40,869 nt of DNA from Betaproteobacteria bacterium RIFCSPLOWO2_02_FULL_63_19 (GCA_001770415.1 MEQX01000017.1:1-40869); one strand, 5' to 3'; positions 1-8,636 are shown, numbered from the stretch's first letter. Translations and numbers: made by a program. Notes: generated by a model not told the origin, from the letters alone.

Positions 1-299
1 AAGCCGCATTCGCAGCAATGATCAAACGTATTCTTTTCAACCAACGATCGGCTCGGAGCATAAAAACCTCCCTCGGTTCAATTAGTGCGTTCGGAATGGA
101 TTTCAGGTCGATCGCGTTCCCCGGGGACCCCGGAGCCCGCTTTATCCTGAATACCGCCAGTCCTCGCCCGCGTGGTACTAGAACACAGCGACCATTCCGC
201 AAGTGTGATCCACATCAAACGATGCGGGGGTAATGCCGGCCAGGCAGGTCGGTTTCGGACAAGAGGCGCGGGTCGCCCGAAATCATCGGCGCTGAGTGA
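1..299. other. No gene recognised at the left edge
   Basis: I see no convincing gene here. The open frames are short, lack ribosome binding sites and resemble no family I know. The stretch lies beyond the decayed 3' end of the toxin pseudogene at 300-722, so it may be non-coding debris of the same event. Confidence 0.4.
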
Positions 300-722
300 A
301 ATTCACTCTCGAAGGACGTCGGTCGTCTGCGGCAGCGTACGCGCCGAAGAACTTGGCGTGGTGGCCGCGAACAGGTACAAGATCACCATGACGCCGTGGA
401 CACACGGCGCAATTGCGGCTGCGATTGAACGCGCGGCCGGCAACCGAGACTAAATAGCGTTCCGGCATCCCTTTTTTGACCCGCCGCCAGTTGCCGTACT
501 TCCGGCCCAGGGTCTTGCCCAGGCGAAGATCCGGGTGGCCGGGATCCGCGGGCACGCGCTCGGTGATGGCGCCTTGTACACCGATGCAAGCAGCCGCGTT
601 CTGGGATGAGCCTTGTAGCCGCGTGGATCGCTCGCCGCAGGCGCGGCCACGTCGGTTTCCAGTTCGTCGAGCGCGGCGGCAAAGGTGCGGAAGTAGTAGA
701 TCTGCCAGCCGTTCATTTCCAC
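300..722 (-). pseudogene. Decayed YhaV-family toxin (ribonuclease) remnant
   Basis: YhaV toxins are about 150-residue ribosome-associated RNases of type II toxin-antitoxin systems. From a GTG at 722, or an ATG at 716, one frame gives the family's opening (MNGWQIYYF, then DPRGYKAHPRTRLL). After VYKA the match moves to another frame, which gives ITERVPADPG, then LRLGKTLG and NWRRVKKGMPERY. Removing a 2-base GC near 565-575 would rejoin the frames. After PERY the expected C-terminal catalytic part (RLFF, then the AW-ND and LR segments) cannot be read in any single frame, so there is at least one more lesion. It lies just downstream of a PrlF antitoxin remnant, in the usual antitoxin-toxin order. 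The family assignment rests on remembered family motifs. The loss of function is clear from the frames; the exact 3' limit is not. Confidence 0.6.
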
Positions 723-734
723 GACGGCACGCCA

Positions 735-869
735 CTAATCGGTCTTGGCACCCTTTACGAATTTGCCGATGCGCGCCAGTTGGGCCGGATCGGCTGCCTT
801 GATCTGCTCCGGCCGCGTGGCCATCTCCGCCTCCAGAAAGCTGAGAAAGCTAAGCAGGACGGGGTCGTC
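735..869 (-). pseudogene. PrlF-family antitoxin remnant (C-terminal part)
   Basis: The readable part starts MDDPVLLSFLSFLEAEM and continues with RPEQIKAADPAQLARIG. This is the helical C-terminal segment of PrlF/SohA-type antitoxins that contacts YhaV. The usual N-terminal AbrB-like swapped-hairpin DNA-binding domain, about 50 residues, is not found upstream in this frame or in the other two. The gene ends at 735, 13 nt before the toxin start, as in intact prlF-yhaV operons. A truncated protein from the ATG at 869 is possible but lacks a well-spaced Shine-Dalgarno. I read it as the dead partner of the neighbouring toxin remnant. Confidence 0.55.
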
Positions 870-1144
870 CATTTCCCCCGCTCTTGACTTCTTCCCTGAG
901 ATCTGGCCCGGCGGCCCGGTCCGGCATTTTCCGGCGAACCACGCGACTCGGGTCGAGTCTCGCACGTCAGGGGAGACCGCATGACACTTGCGAGGCGGCG
1001 GCGCTGCTCGATCATACGAGTCTGAGCGCTAACCATCCGGACAGGATCGGACGCCACGCTCGCCTCGGCGCGTGTCCGTTGCTGGCGCGAGAAGGGTCGA
1101 GAACGCCGACGCGCAGCGCCAGCAGGCGGTCTTCAGACCCGGGA

Positions 1145-1336
1145 TTACTCCGCCATCCAGATCAAGAGCATGACCAGCCCGGAAGCGAAAAGCGAAAGCT
1201 TGAAGATACCCCAGATCCTCGTCTTGTCCTGCGGCTCGATGCCTTCTTTCTTCTTCGAAGCGAAATAGATCTCCAAAATGACCAGTGCTATTCCGACTCC
1301 GAACGTGATGGCTCCCCATTTGTATATGGCGTTCAC
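1145..1336 (-). CDS. Small two-helix membrane protein, function unknown
   Basis: 63 residues from a GTG at 1336, preceded by GGGAGGA at good spacing, which decides this start over an ATG 20 codons upstream. Two hydrophobic helices (about residues 6-24 and 44-60) flank a charged loop containing KKKEG and PQDKTR, so both ends should face the same side of the membrane. I do not recognise the family. It is on the same strand as the MFS gene upstream but about 180 nt away, so co-transcription is possible but not shown. Confidence 0.7.
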   Translation of the reverse strand: MNAIYKWGAITFGVGIALVILEIYFASKKKEGIEPQDKTRIWGIFKLSLFASGLVMLLIWMAE

Positions 1337-1514
1337 GCTATGTCCTCCCGTTGCGACGCCGCCGGACGATTCCGAACACGCAGGCTGCGACGGCAAGCAA
1401 GCATCTTACCCGGTTCCCGCAGTCTGTTTCAAAACGACGCAGCCGTTCTTCTGAGGCTCTCTTGTTTCGTTGTCTTCGGCATCGTCGCCCGGACAGCGGG
1501 GCCACACGCTTTGC

Positions 1515-2669
1515 TCACAGTGGCCGATTGCCGTTGCGGAAAGCCCAGCGCTGCACGGCCGGAATGGTCAGCCCGATCATCAGCACGATCAGACCGAACG
1601 CATACAAGGCGGCATGTATGCCGTAGGCGTCCGCAAGCGAGCCGACGATCAGCGGCGCAGACAGGTGGGACAGCGCGTACCCCAGACTGCCCAAGGCCAT
1701 TGCCGAGCCGCGCTGCTCGGCCAGGCTTACGGAACTGATCAGAATCTGAAAATACACAGTCATCAGGCCCGAACCAAGCCCGAGGCCCAGCAGAACGGAT
1801 CCCGCCCACAACGGATGCGGGAACAACGCGACCAGGCCGACGCAGACCGCGGCGAGCAGTGCGCAGGCCAACGGTGGCGCGCGGTCCGCCGCACTGCGCA
1901 CCAGTTGCGCCAGCGCGAATCCGGCGGTGATCGAACCGACCGCACGCAGGGCCAGCAGCAATCCGGTGGTTTGCGAGGAAAAGCCCTGTTCGACCAGCAA
2001 AATCGGGAAGAAGGACACCGAAAGTGACACCGGAAGCGCGGAAATGTAAGCGCACAGCACTGAAAAGTGGATCCCGCGGCGCTTGAGCAATACGCGATAA
2101 ATCGCGAACAGTGCCGGCCGGGCTGCGTTCGTGGTCGGGTGCGGTGCTATGAAAATCGAAAACAGGAACGACAGGAACCCGACGCCGAGCATGATCCAGA
2201 AGCCGGTCCGAAACCCGAGTTGCGCGATCACCGCGCCGGTCAGAGCGACGCCGACGATATTGCCGGAATCCGTCGTCGCGTTGAGGCGGCCCATGTTACG
2301 GCTGCGGTCACCGGGGAGCCGGCTTGCGAGCGCCCAGTTCGAAGGCCAGAACGCCGCGCGCGATAACATCATGGTCACCTGCCCGGCGAGCAGTCCAAGG
2401 TAATTGGCCGAGGTCGCGAATATGGCCGCTGCGACCATGGTCAGCACGCATGCGATCAGCGATGTGGGCTTGGCGCCGATTCGGTCGGCATAGGCGCCGC
2501 CGAGCAGGTTGCACCAGATCTGGCCCAGCACCGGGAGAGAAATGAGGCTGCCGATCGCAACGCCGCTCATGCCCAGTTCGCGCGCGTACAGCGGTATCAG
2601 CAGATGGGTCATTCCCAGCGCGAAACTCCAGGTAAAGGCGTTCGCGTGAAACGGGCTGAAGCGGGGCAT
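1515..2669 (-). CDS. MFS transporter
   Basis: 384 residues with about 12 hydrophobic segments, the usual size of a major facilitator superfamily carrier. The loop between helices 2 and 3 has the MFS signature-like GGAYADRIGAKP. Helix 5 and the second half (GLGLGSGLMTVYFQ) fit drug/H+ antiporter or sugar-efflux types. The substrate cannot be read from sequence. I start at the ATG at 2669 because helix 1 follows directly. A GTG at 2744 would add 25 residues lacking membrane character, and neither start has a strong Shine-Dalgarno. It reads away from the NfeD fragment and TPP-enzyme gene. Efflux of organic acids or toxic intermediates would suit the region but is a guess. Confidence 0.85.
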   Translation of the reverse strand: MPRFSPFHANAFTWSFALGMTHLLIPLYARELGMSGVAIGSLISLPVLGQIWCNLLGGAYADRIGAKPTSLIACVLTMVAAAIFATSANYLGLLAGQVTMMLSRAAFWPSNWALASRLPGDRSRNMGRLNATTDSGNIVGVALTGAVIAQLGFRTGFWIMLGVGFLSFLFSIFIAPHPTTNAARPALFAIYRVLLKRRGIHFSVLCAYISALPVSLSVSFFPILLVEQGFSSQTTGLLLALRAVGSITAGFALAQLVRSAADRAPPLACALLAAVCVGLVALFPHPLWAGSVLLGLGLGSGLMTVYFQILISSVSLAEQRGSAMALGSLGYALSHLSAPLIVGSLADAYGIHAALYAFGLIVLMIGLTIPAVQRWAFRNGNRPL

Positions 2670-2843
2670 CGAGATCAGGTTGCGGACGGGACGGGCCCCG
2701 ATTATGGGCGCGTGGGTTCCCGGCCGGCAAATCCGTTCACGCACCTTGCCTGCCCCAGGAGGTGCTGTTTGGCGCCGAAGCGCTCAGCGGCCCGCGCGCG
2801 TGCGGTATCATAGGCCGCCCATCGTCGCGTTACGCGGTCTGAC

Positions 2844-2990
2844 ATGGATCACTACCTGACCTGGTTAATCGCCGGCTTTCTGCTGGTCATTGTTGAACTG
2901 CTCAGTGGAACGTTCTACCTGTTGGTGCTCGGCATCGCTGCAATGGCCGTGTTGGATCGGTCACGCGTCGGGGCGCAGAAAGCCGTTTGA
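2844..2990 (+). pseudogene. NfeD-family protein fragment (N-terminal membrane segment)
   Basis: A 48-codon frame opens MDHYLTWLIAGFLLVIVELL then SGTFYLLVLGIAAM, the first membrane segment of short NfeD/YbbK-type proteins, which partner with stomatin-like proteins. Normal members run to about 140 residues and end in an OB-fold domain. Here similarity stops after about 37 residues, and a short unrelated tail (RSRVGAQKAV) leads to a TGA. No stomatin gene is nearby. I read it as a truncated remnant left by a deletion or rearrangement; expression as a 48-residue membrane peptide cannot be excluded. Confidence 0.55.
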
Positions 2991-3137
2991 TTGTCGATGA
3001 GAGTACCCCCGGCAATTTCGGCGAGGATCTTGGTTTTGCAAAGGAGCTGCAGCGGGGCTCCGGCGCCGCCGGCTCGGTAGCGCGCGGCACGAAGAATCGA
3101 CGCGCATTGTTTGGGCACTTCGAAGGGAACGCACGCA

Positions 3138-4877
3138 ATGGACAAGGCACCGCAAGCGGCAATGATGAATACGGCTTCGCATTATTTTCTCGAGGGACTG
3201 AACGAGATCGGCCTCGAGTACCTGTTCTGCAACCTGGGCACCGACCATGCGCCGCTGATAGAGGAAATGGCGCGCTGGAACAGGGAGGGACTCGCATTTC
3301 CGAAGACCATTCTGTGCCCGCACGAAAACGTGGCCATGCACATGGCGGGGGCGTACGCAATGATGACCGGCCGCGGCCAGGGCGTGATGGTGCATGTCGA
3401 CGCGGGCACCGCGAACGCGGCGATGGCAACGCACAATCTGTACCGCGCCCGCGCCCCGGTGCTGTTGATGGCGGGACGGTCGCCGTTCGCCATACACGGC
3501 GAGCTTCCGGGCGGGCGCGACAGCTACGTGCATTTCGTACAGGATCCGTACGATCAGGCGAGCCTGGTGCGCCCGTACGTGAAATGGGAATACACGCTGC
3601 GCACGGGAGTCACCACGAAGGAAACGCTGCGCCGCGCACACACGATGATGCAGAGCGATCCCCGGGGACCGGTCTACCTGATGCTGCCGCGTGAGACGCT
3701 CGCCGAAAGGTGGAATGCGAACGAAGTGTGCTCGTATCCGGATGCGCGATACGGGGCGGTAGCCGCGGGCGGCACCGATCCGGACAACGTGCGCGCGCTG
3801 GCTGACCGGTTATTGGCGGCGAAAGCCCCGTTGCTGATCACCGCCTACGCCGGCCACAATCCGGGCACCGTCGCCGTGCTCGACGAACTGGCCCGGTTCG
3901 CCGGAATCCGCGTCATCGAGTTCAACCCCATCCACGTCAATATCCCGCAAGACTCGCCGTGCTTCGCCGGACAGATGCCCGGCAAGCATGTCGCTGAAGC
4001 GGACGTGGGGTTGCTGGTCGATGTCGACGTGCCGTGGCTGCCGAAGTTCACGCCGGAGAATCCGGAGACGTTCTGGGCGCACATCGACGTCGACGTCGTA
4101 AAGCACGCGTTTCCGATGTGGGGCTTCGCAAACGACATGCGGATCGCGGGGGACAGCGGGCGCATCCTCGCCCAACTGCTGCAGGAGCTCAAGGCTCGCG
4201 CGACTCCCGAATTCCGCGAAGCCGCGGCGAAGCGCGTTGCGGCGCTCGCGATGGAGCGCGACGCACGGCTTCGGGAAGCGGCGCAGCTTGCTGCGGACCG
4301 CGGCGCACCGGGCCGCATCAATCCCAATTATCTTTGCGCCGAACTCGGACGCGTCATCGGTCCCGAGGACGTCGTCATCAACGAGGGGATCCGCAATGCC
4401 GCGGCAGTTGCAAACCAGGTGCCACGCACCAGGCCCGGCACGCTGCTCGGATTGGCCGGCGGGGGCCTTGGTTTCTCGGGCGGAATGGCGCTCGGTGCCA
4501 AGCTCGCGAAGCCCGAGCGCATGGTGGTGCAGTTCGTCGGTGACGGCGGGTTCTATTTCTGCACCCCGGCCGCGGTGTACGCCGTAGCGAAGCAGTATGG
4601 TTTGCCGATACTCACCGTAGTCATGGACAATTCCGGCTGGGCGGCGGTCAAGGAAGCGACGTTGCGCATGTATCCGGAAGGCGAGGCGAAAGCCGGCGCT
4701 CGGTATCAGGCGCGGCTCGCGCCGGACATGAACTTCGCCAAGGTCGCCGAGGCGGCCGGCGGCTACGGGGAAATGGTCAGCGACCCGGCGGACATTCCTG
4801 CCGCGATCGAGCGCTGCATCAACGAGGTGCGGGGGGGACGCTCGGCGGTGCTGCACGCGCGCGTCACGCCGATATAA
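3138..4877 (+). CDS. Thiamine-diphosphate-dependent enzyme (acetolactate synthase / 2-hydroxyacyl-CoA lyase superfamily)
   Basis: 579 residues with the three-domain build of ThDP decarboxylase-type enzymes. The N-terminal PYR domain carries the catalytic glutamate E63 in PHENVAMHMAG. A central domain follows, then a C-terminal PP domain with the Mg-ThDP motif GDG at 468-470 and the partner asparagine N498 (MDNSGW). AAGGGA about 10 nt before the ATG supports this start over one nine codons earlier. The family includes acetolactate synthase, benzoylformate decarboxylase, oxalyl-CoA decarboxylase and 2-hydroxyacyl-CoA lyase, and sequence alone does not choose. No small regulatory subunit (ilvN) follows, which argues against a biosynthetic acetolactate synthase. 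Acyl-CoA genes nearby make a catabolic carboligase or lyase plausible. It converges with the stress-protein gene. Confidence 0.85.
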   Translation: MDKAPQAAMMNTASHYFLEGLNEIGLEYLFCNLGTDHAPLIEEMARWNREGLAFPKTILCPHENVAMHMAGAYAMMTGRGQGVMVHVDAGTANAAMATHNLYRARAPVLLMAGRSPFAIHGELPGGRDSYVHFVQDPYDQASLVRPYVKWEYTLRTGVTTKETLRRAHTMMQSDPRGPVYLMLPRETLAERWNANEVCSYPDARYGAVAAGGTDPDNVRALADRLLAAKAPLLITAYAGHNPGTVAVLDELARFAGIRVIEFNPIHVNIPQDSPCFAGQMPGKHVAEADVGLLVDVDVPWLPKFTPENPETFWAHIDVDVVKHAFPMWGFANDMRIAGDSGRILAQLLQELKARATPEFREAAAKRVAALAMERDARLREAAQLAADRGAPGRINPNYLCAELGRVIGPEDVVINEGIRNAAAVANQVPRTRPGTLLGLAGGGLGFSGGMALGAKLAKPERMVVQFVGDGGFYFCTPAAVYAVAKQYGLPILTVVMDNSGWAAVKEATLRMYPEGEAKAGARYQARLAPDMNFAKVAEAAGGYGEMVSDPADIPAAIERCINEVRGGRSAVLHARVTPI

Positions 4878-4955
4878 TCATTTACAAACCGGTTGGTGAC
4901 GACACCAGAGGCGTCAAAAGCGAGGCGACCTGCTTGATTCCGGCAATACTGGCTG

Positions 4956-5786
4956 TCAATGCGACATCAGGACCGGCGCCGTCATCGATTCAAAGATCGT
5001 TCGCGTCGCTCCTCCCATGATCAGCTCTCGCATGCGCGAGTGCCCGTAGGCGCCCATCACGATCAGGTCGATGCCCAGATCGGCCACGCGCGACAGCAAC
5101 TGGTTGCCGACGTCGATGTCATGCGCGCGGTGATAGGAGACTTCAACCTTTACCCGATGGCGGGCGAGATAGAGCGCGATGTCTGCTCCGGGGACCGCAC
5201 CGTGCGCGGTGCCCTCCGGGTTGAACGCCACGACGTGCACCTGTTCGGCCTCGCGCAGAAGTGGAATCGAATCGGTCACCGCGCGTGTCGCCTCGCGGCC
5301 CGCATTCCACGCAACAAGCACGCGTTTGCCTATCCTGTCGAAGCGGCCCGCGTAGGGAACCATCAGGACCGGGCGTCCTGCGGCGAGTACCACCCGTCCG
5401 GGGAAGTCCATTTCGACACCGGAACCGTCGCGTTCACGCGACTGGCCGAGCACCACGAGATCCGCGTAGCGGGCGTGCAGCGTGATGGCGTCCACGGCGT
5501 CGTCACCTGAAACGCGCCATTCCACACTGGCCAATCCGGCGCCTTGGGTGGCTTTGCGGAACAGGTTTTCCGCGCCACTTGCCTGTTCGCGTATGACTGT
5601 CTTTTGCGCCTCGATCAGCGTGGTCCCCGCCTCGGCGATCGCATACGCTGGCAGATGTACCGCCGTCAGGGCGTGCAGCCCGACCAGATGCGCATCGAAG
5701 CGCCGGGCCATCTGGATCGCCATGTCCAGGCGGGCGGGGCAGTACTTGCCGATGTCGACGTGAACGAGGACCGTTCTGTAGGTCAT
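4956..5786 (-). CDS. Universal stress protein with two UspA domains
   Basis: 276 residues in two tandem Usp domains (about 1-145 and 155-276). The second keeps the nucleotide-binding signature G-x2-G-x9-G in GAYGHSRMRELIMGG, so it probably binds ATP; the first has only a degenerate version (GQSRERDGSG). GAGGGGA seven nt before the ATG decides this start over one eight codons upstream. Tandem Usp proteins help cells survive oxygen or energy limitation and in Pseudomonas are often activated by ANR. An FNR/ANR-like box 73 nt upstream of the start codon fits that pattern. The gene stands alone, convergent with the ThDP enzyme and following the boxB-like gene on the same strand. Confidence 0.9.
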   Translation of the reverse strand: MTYRTVLVHVDIGKYCPARLDMAIQMARRFDAHLVGLHALTAVHLPAYAIAEAGTTLIEAQKTVIREQASGAENLFRKATQGAGLASVEWRVSGDDAVDAITLHARYADLVVLGQSRERDGSGVEMDFPGRVVLAAGRPVLMVPYAGRFDRIGKRVLVAWNAGREATRAVTDSIPLLREAEQVHVVAFNPEGTAHGAVPGADIALYLARHRVKVEVSYHRAHDIDVGNQLLSRVADLGIDLIVMGAYGHSRMRELIMGGATRTIFESMTAPVLMSH

Positions 5787-5830
5787 GATTGTTCCCCTCT
5801 CGGATGGCACTCAACGGAGTGCGCGTAACA

Positions 5831-5872
5831 ACATTACCGTGGCTCGTGCCGGCAGTGGTTGATTGAGGTCAA
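5831..5872 (-). promoter_or_regulatory. FNR/ANR-like box and -10 element upstream of the stress-protein gene
   Basis: TTGATTGAGGTCAA at 5859-5872 matches the FNR/ANR pattern TTGAY-N4-RTCAA. On the minus strand a weak -10-like TAATGT lies at 5836-5831, placing the box centre near -42, the class II activation position. This predicts induction when oxygen is low. The box match is seen directly; the transcription start is inferred. Confidence 0.6.
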
Positions 5873-5979
5873 TCGCGTCGCTTTTGACATCCCCCGTTTC
5901 GCTTACGCGCGCATCTTGGGATAGCGGATCGGGGGCGAACCTGACGACGCCAGCCGCCGCACAGGCAGCAGGCGGGCGA

Positions 5980-7404
5980 CTACAAGAGCACGTAATCGAA
6001 ATCCAATGCCGGCATGGTGTTGATGCCGCGGGCGGGCGGCGTCAGCCAGCCGGCGATCTTTCCACGCTCGAGCACCGGTTGTTGCACCGTGCGCAGATGG
6101 GCTCGCTCAGCCTCCCCGGGCAGCCACTCACCGCGGTGCGCCTCGAAGACGGATTCGCCGACGGGATCACCCTGCGGCGAGAAGCGGGCGCCCGCGTAGA
6201 CCCCGAAGCGGCGGTTGAAACGCTGGCTGGGCAAGCGCAATTCGAAGCCTGCGCGCGCGCGCGCCAGCATCTTGTTCCAACGACTCATCAGCATGGTGAC
6301 CTCGCCCAGGTATGCCTGCCTCATGACGCCGTTTAGCGCGTCTTTCATCGGTACCTGCACGGCGACATACCCGTCGTCGCCGTCGGGTGAGCGGCGCTCG
6401 ACGCTCACGGTGCCTTCAAGGCGCACGTGATCGTCAAAATTCGATTCGTGCGCGCGTCCCTTGATTCCGGCGAAAAACATATCGGCGGCGCGTGCCGATT
6501 CGTCGCTGCCGAAAAGATCGTAGATGCGCGGCGCCCAGAAATTGAGGAACCGCTGGATGGTCGCGAGGCTGATTCCGCCGTACGGCCCCACGTCGTCGGT
6601 GTCATGCGCGCGCATGAGGTCTATGGTTCTCTGGATCACGCGCCGCAGTCCGTCCTCGCCGATGAACATGTGGTGGGCTTCCTCGGTGAGCATGAATTGG
6701 GTGCTGCGCGCGAGCGGGTCGAACGCGGATTCGGACACCGAAAGCAGCTGGTACTTGCCATCGCGGTCGGCGAGAAAACACCAGATGAAGTACGACAGCC
6801 AGTCGTTCAGCGGGTTGTTGAACGCGTCGAGGATACGCGGGTTGCCGCTTGAACCCGAGCGTCGCGCGAGCAACTGCCCGGCGTCCTCGCGCCCCTGCGC
6901 TCCGAAGTGCTCGAGCAGCAGATGGACCATCGCCCACAGGTGGCGGCCCTCCTCGACCGAAAACTGCAGCAGGTTCCTCAAGTCGTAAAGGGACGGGGCC
7001 GAGCGCGCGAGCTGCCTGCTCTGCTCCACCGAGCCCGGCTCGGTGTCGCCTTGCGTGATCAGCAGCCTGCGCACGGTTTCGCGATGCTCCTGTGGCAATT
7101 GCTGCCACACCGGCCGGCCGGCGATGTCGCCGAACAACGCCACGCGGCCCGGCTTCGGGTGCGCCTGGAATACGCCCCAGCGGTATTGCGAGAGCGGCAC
7201 GTAGCCGTACTGCGCCCAGCCCCCGGCATCCACGCCGACCGGCGTACGCAGATAGACTTGGTTGTCGCGGATGCCTGCCGGCCCGCAGTCGAACCACCAC
7301 TTCCGGAATTCGACGCCGAACCACTCGAGCGATGCTCTGAGCCGTGGGTTGGTCGCCAACCCGACGTTGTTGGGGACTGCGCAGCCGAGATCGACCGCGG
7401 TCAC
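5980..7404 (-). CDS. boxB: Benzoyl-CoA 2,3-epoxidase subunit B (BoxB)-like diiron oxygenase
   Basis: 474 residues against about 473 for BoxB, the diiron protein that epoxidises benzoyl-CoA in the aerobic box pathway. Family landmarks run in order: VPNNVGL near the N-terminus, WWFDCGP, YRWGVF, GDTEPGSVEQ, SLYDLRNLLQ, EEGRHLWAM, DRDGKYQLL and EEAHHMF. Counting from the GTG at 7404, predicted diiron ligands E122, E152, H155, D213, E242 and H245 sit at the BoxB positions plus two, so the centre looks intact. I chose this GTG because it restores the family N-terminus; it has no clear Shine-Dalgarno, and a TTG at 7500 is the alternative. No boxA reductase or boxC lyase is in the window, so partners must be elsewhere or the substrate may differ. 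Confidence 0.85.
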   Translation of the reverse strand: MTAVDLGCAVPNNVGLATNPRLRASLEWFGVEFRKWWFDCGPAGIRDNQVYLRTPVGVDAGGWAQYGYVPLSQYRWGVFQAHPKPGRVALFGDIAGRPVWQQLPQEHRETVRRLLITQGDTEPGSVEQSRQLARSAPSLYDLRNLLQFSVEEGRHLWAMVHLLLEHFGAQGREDAGQLLARRSGSSGNPRILDAFNNPLNDWLSYFIWCFLADRDGKYQLLSVSESAFDPLARSTQFMLTEEAHHMFIGEDGLRRVIQRTIDLMRAHDTDDVGPYGGISLATIQRFLNFWAPRIYDLFGSDESARAADMFFAGIKGRAHESNFDDHVRLEGTVSVERRSPDGDDGYVAVQVPMKDALNGVMRQAYLGEVTMLMSRWNKMLARARAGFELRLPSQRFNRRFGVYAGARFSPQGDPVGESVFEAHRGEWLPGEAERAHLRTVQQPVLERGKIAGWLTPPARGINTMPALDFDYVLL

Positions 7405-7724
7405 CGGCTGCGGTGCCCAAGAAGCCGAATGGAACCCGCTGCGCCGGCGCTCGCGGGAAATGCGCAGCGGCGCCGCGACTCGATTCCGCCGAGCGGCCAA
7501 CGCGCAGCGACGCTAGAACGGAGGCGACGTCGGGCCATAATTTTCGCGCTCGATAACCGAATCGGCCTGGGGCCGCGCTGCAGTTGCATGCTTGAACCTG
7601 GATCAAACCGCACGCAGCGGATTTTATGTTAATTTCGCTCACCATCTCATCGTCCTACGGGAGCGATCGCAGCGGGTTAGTGGTAAATTGAATTCAATGT
7701 CTCGAACAGCTTAGGGGTAAGTGA
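7405..7724. other. Intergenic region between boxB-like gene and catabolic operon
   Basis: About 320 bases between divergent genes. I find no credible gene: open frames here are high-GC shadows. It should hold promoters for both the boxB-like gene (minus) and the amidohydrolase operon (plus). The only clear symmetry is the 12-base palindrome at 7687-7698. AGGGG about nine bases before the ATG at 7725 is a plausible Shine-Dalgarno. Confidence 0.5.
7687..7698. promoter_or_regulatory. 12-bp palindrome upstream of the catabolic operon
   Basis: ATTGAATTCAAT is a perfect palindrome 26 bases before the start codon of the amidohydrolase gene, in an AT-rich pocket of otherwise GC-rich DNA. Position and symmetry suit an operator for a dimeric repressor. 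No regulator gene is nearby and no -35/-10 pair is obvious. Confidence 0.3.
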
Positions 7725-8636
7725 ATGATTATCGACGCGCACGTCCATTTGACTCGACCGGGGTACGTGAGAAGCAAGTTCTTGTGTGGCAACTCGCGGA
7801 TGGCGTCCTCGCTCTACAACAGGGTGCACAAGACCAATATCACGCCCGATGATTATGTCAACATGGTCAAAGACAGGGTTGACCCCACCGGAAAAAAGCT
7901 CATCGCGGCAATGGACGAGGCCGGCATCGACAAGAGCGTCATTTTCGGCGTCGACTGGGCCTACGGGGTGACCGGCGAACCTAAGGTGAGCAATCGGGAG
8001 CAGAACAAGTATCTTGCCCAATACTCGAAGCAGTACCCGGGCCGGTTTATTCCCCTCGCGGCTCTGGATCCAAGGCGGCCGGACGTCATCGAGCAGGCGA
8101 CCGAGGCGATCGAAGAATGGGGCATGAAGGGTTTCAAACTCATGCCATCGGCCGGTTTCAAGCCCAACGATCCGCTGTGCTTTCCGTTCTATGAGAAGTG
8201 TGCCGAATGGGGTGTTCCCATCATGTTTCACAGCGGCGGGCTGGAATTCAACTGGGAGTACAGCTCACCGAACTTGATCGCGTCGGCTGCGGAAGAATTC
8301 CCGAAAGTCAAGATGATCATGGCGCATGCCGGACTGGAGTCCTGGGAGCAATGCAGGCTCGCCTGCGCAGCGCTTCCGAATGTCTTCATGGACATTTCCA
8401 TCCGCCAGTTCGATTACCAGATCAACCGGCAAAAATTCTATGACTGGCTCCGCGACATGATCGACTGGACCGGACCGTGGAAGATATTGTTCGCCACCGA
8501 CGCCCCGCTACCCACGTTCTATCTGCCGACCAAGGAGTGGGTGCAGGCCATCAAGGAACCCAAGACCGACATCGTGTTCACGAAAGAAGAACGCGAAATC
8601 ATCCTGGGCAGGGCGGCCGAAGCGGTGTTTGGATAG
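7725..8636 (+). CDS. Amidohydrolase-2 family metal-dependent hydrolase/decarboxylase
   Basis: 303 residues of the amidohydrolase TIM-barrel fold (ACMSD-like branch). Metal ligands are visible: H6 and H8 in DAHVH, H169 in MFHSGG, H201 in MAHAG and D259 in FATDAP. The family includes ACMS decarboxylase, gamma-resorcylate decarboxylase and lactone hydrolases, so either decarboxylation of an aromatic or unsaturated acid or C-O/C-N hydrolysis is possible. It is the first gene of a plus-strand operon and is followed after 77 nt by an acyl-CoA ligase, which suggests it makes the free acid that is then activated. That role is inference. The start has AGGGG upstream. Confidence 0.85.
   Translation: MIIDAHVHLTRPGYVRSKFLCGNSRMASSLYNRVHKTNITPDDYVNMVKDRVDPTGKKLIAAMDEAGIDKSVIFGVDWAYGVTGEPKVSNREQNKYLAQYSKQYPGRFIPLAALDPRRPDVIEQATEAIEEWGMKGFKLMPSAGFKPNDPLCFPFYEKCAEWGVPIMFHSGGLEFNWEYSSPNLIASAAEEFPKVKMIMAHAGLESWEQCRLACAALPNVFMDISIRQFDYQINRQKFYDWLRDMIDWTGPWKILFATDAPLPTFYLPTKEWVQAIKEPKTDIVFTKEEREIILGRAAEAVFG

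Noticed and set aside
884-1738. 284-codon plus-strand frame
   Set aside because: Runs across the small membrane protein gene and the MFS gene in antisense; Arg/Ser-rich with no motif.
2915-3145. 76-codon minus-strand frame before the ThDP gene
   Set aside because: No recognisable family, no ribosome binding site and overlaps the NfeD fragment and the ThDP gene leader.
6602-7645. 347-codon open frame on the minus strand
   Set aside because: It is a frame shadow of the boxB-like gene; composition is Arg/Ala/Pro-rich without family motifs, as expected in high-GC DNA.
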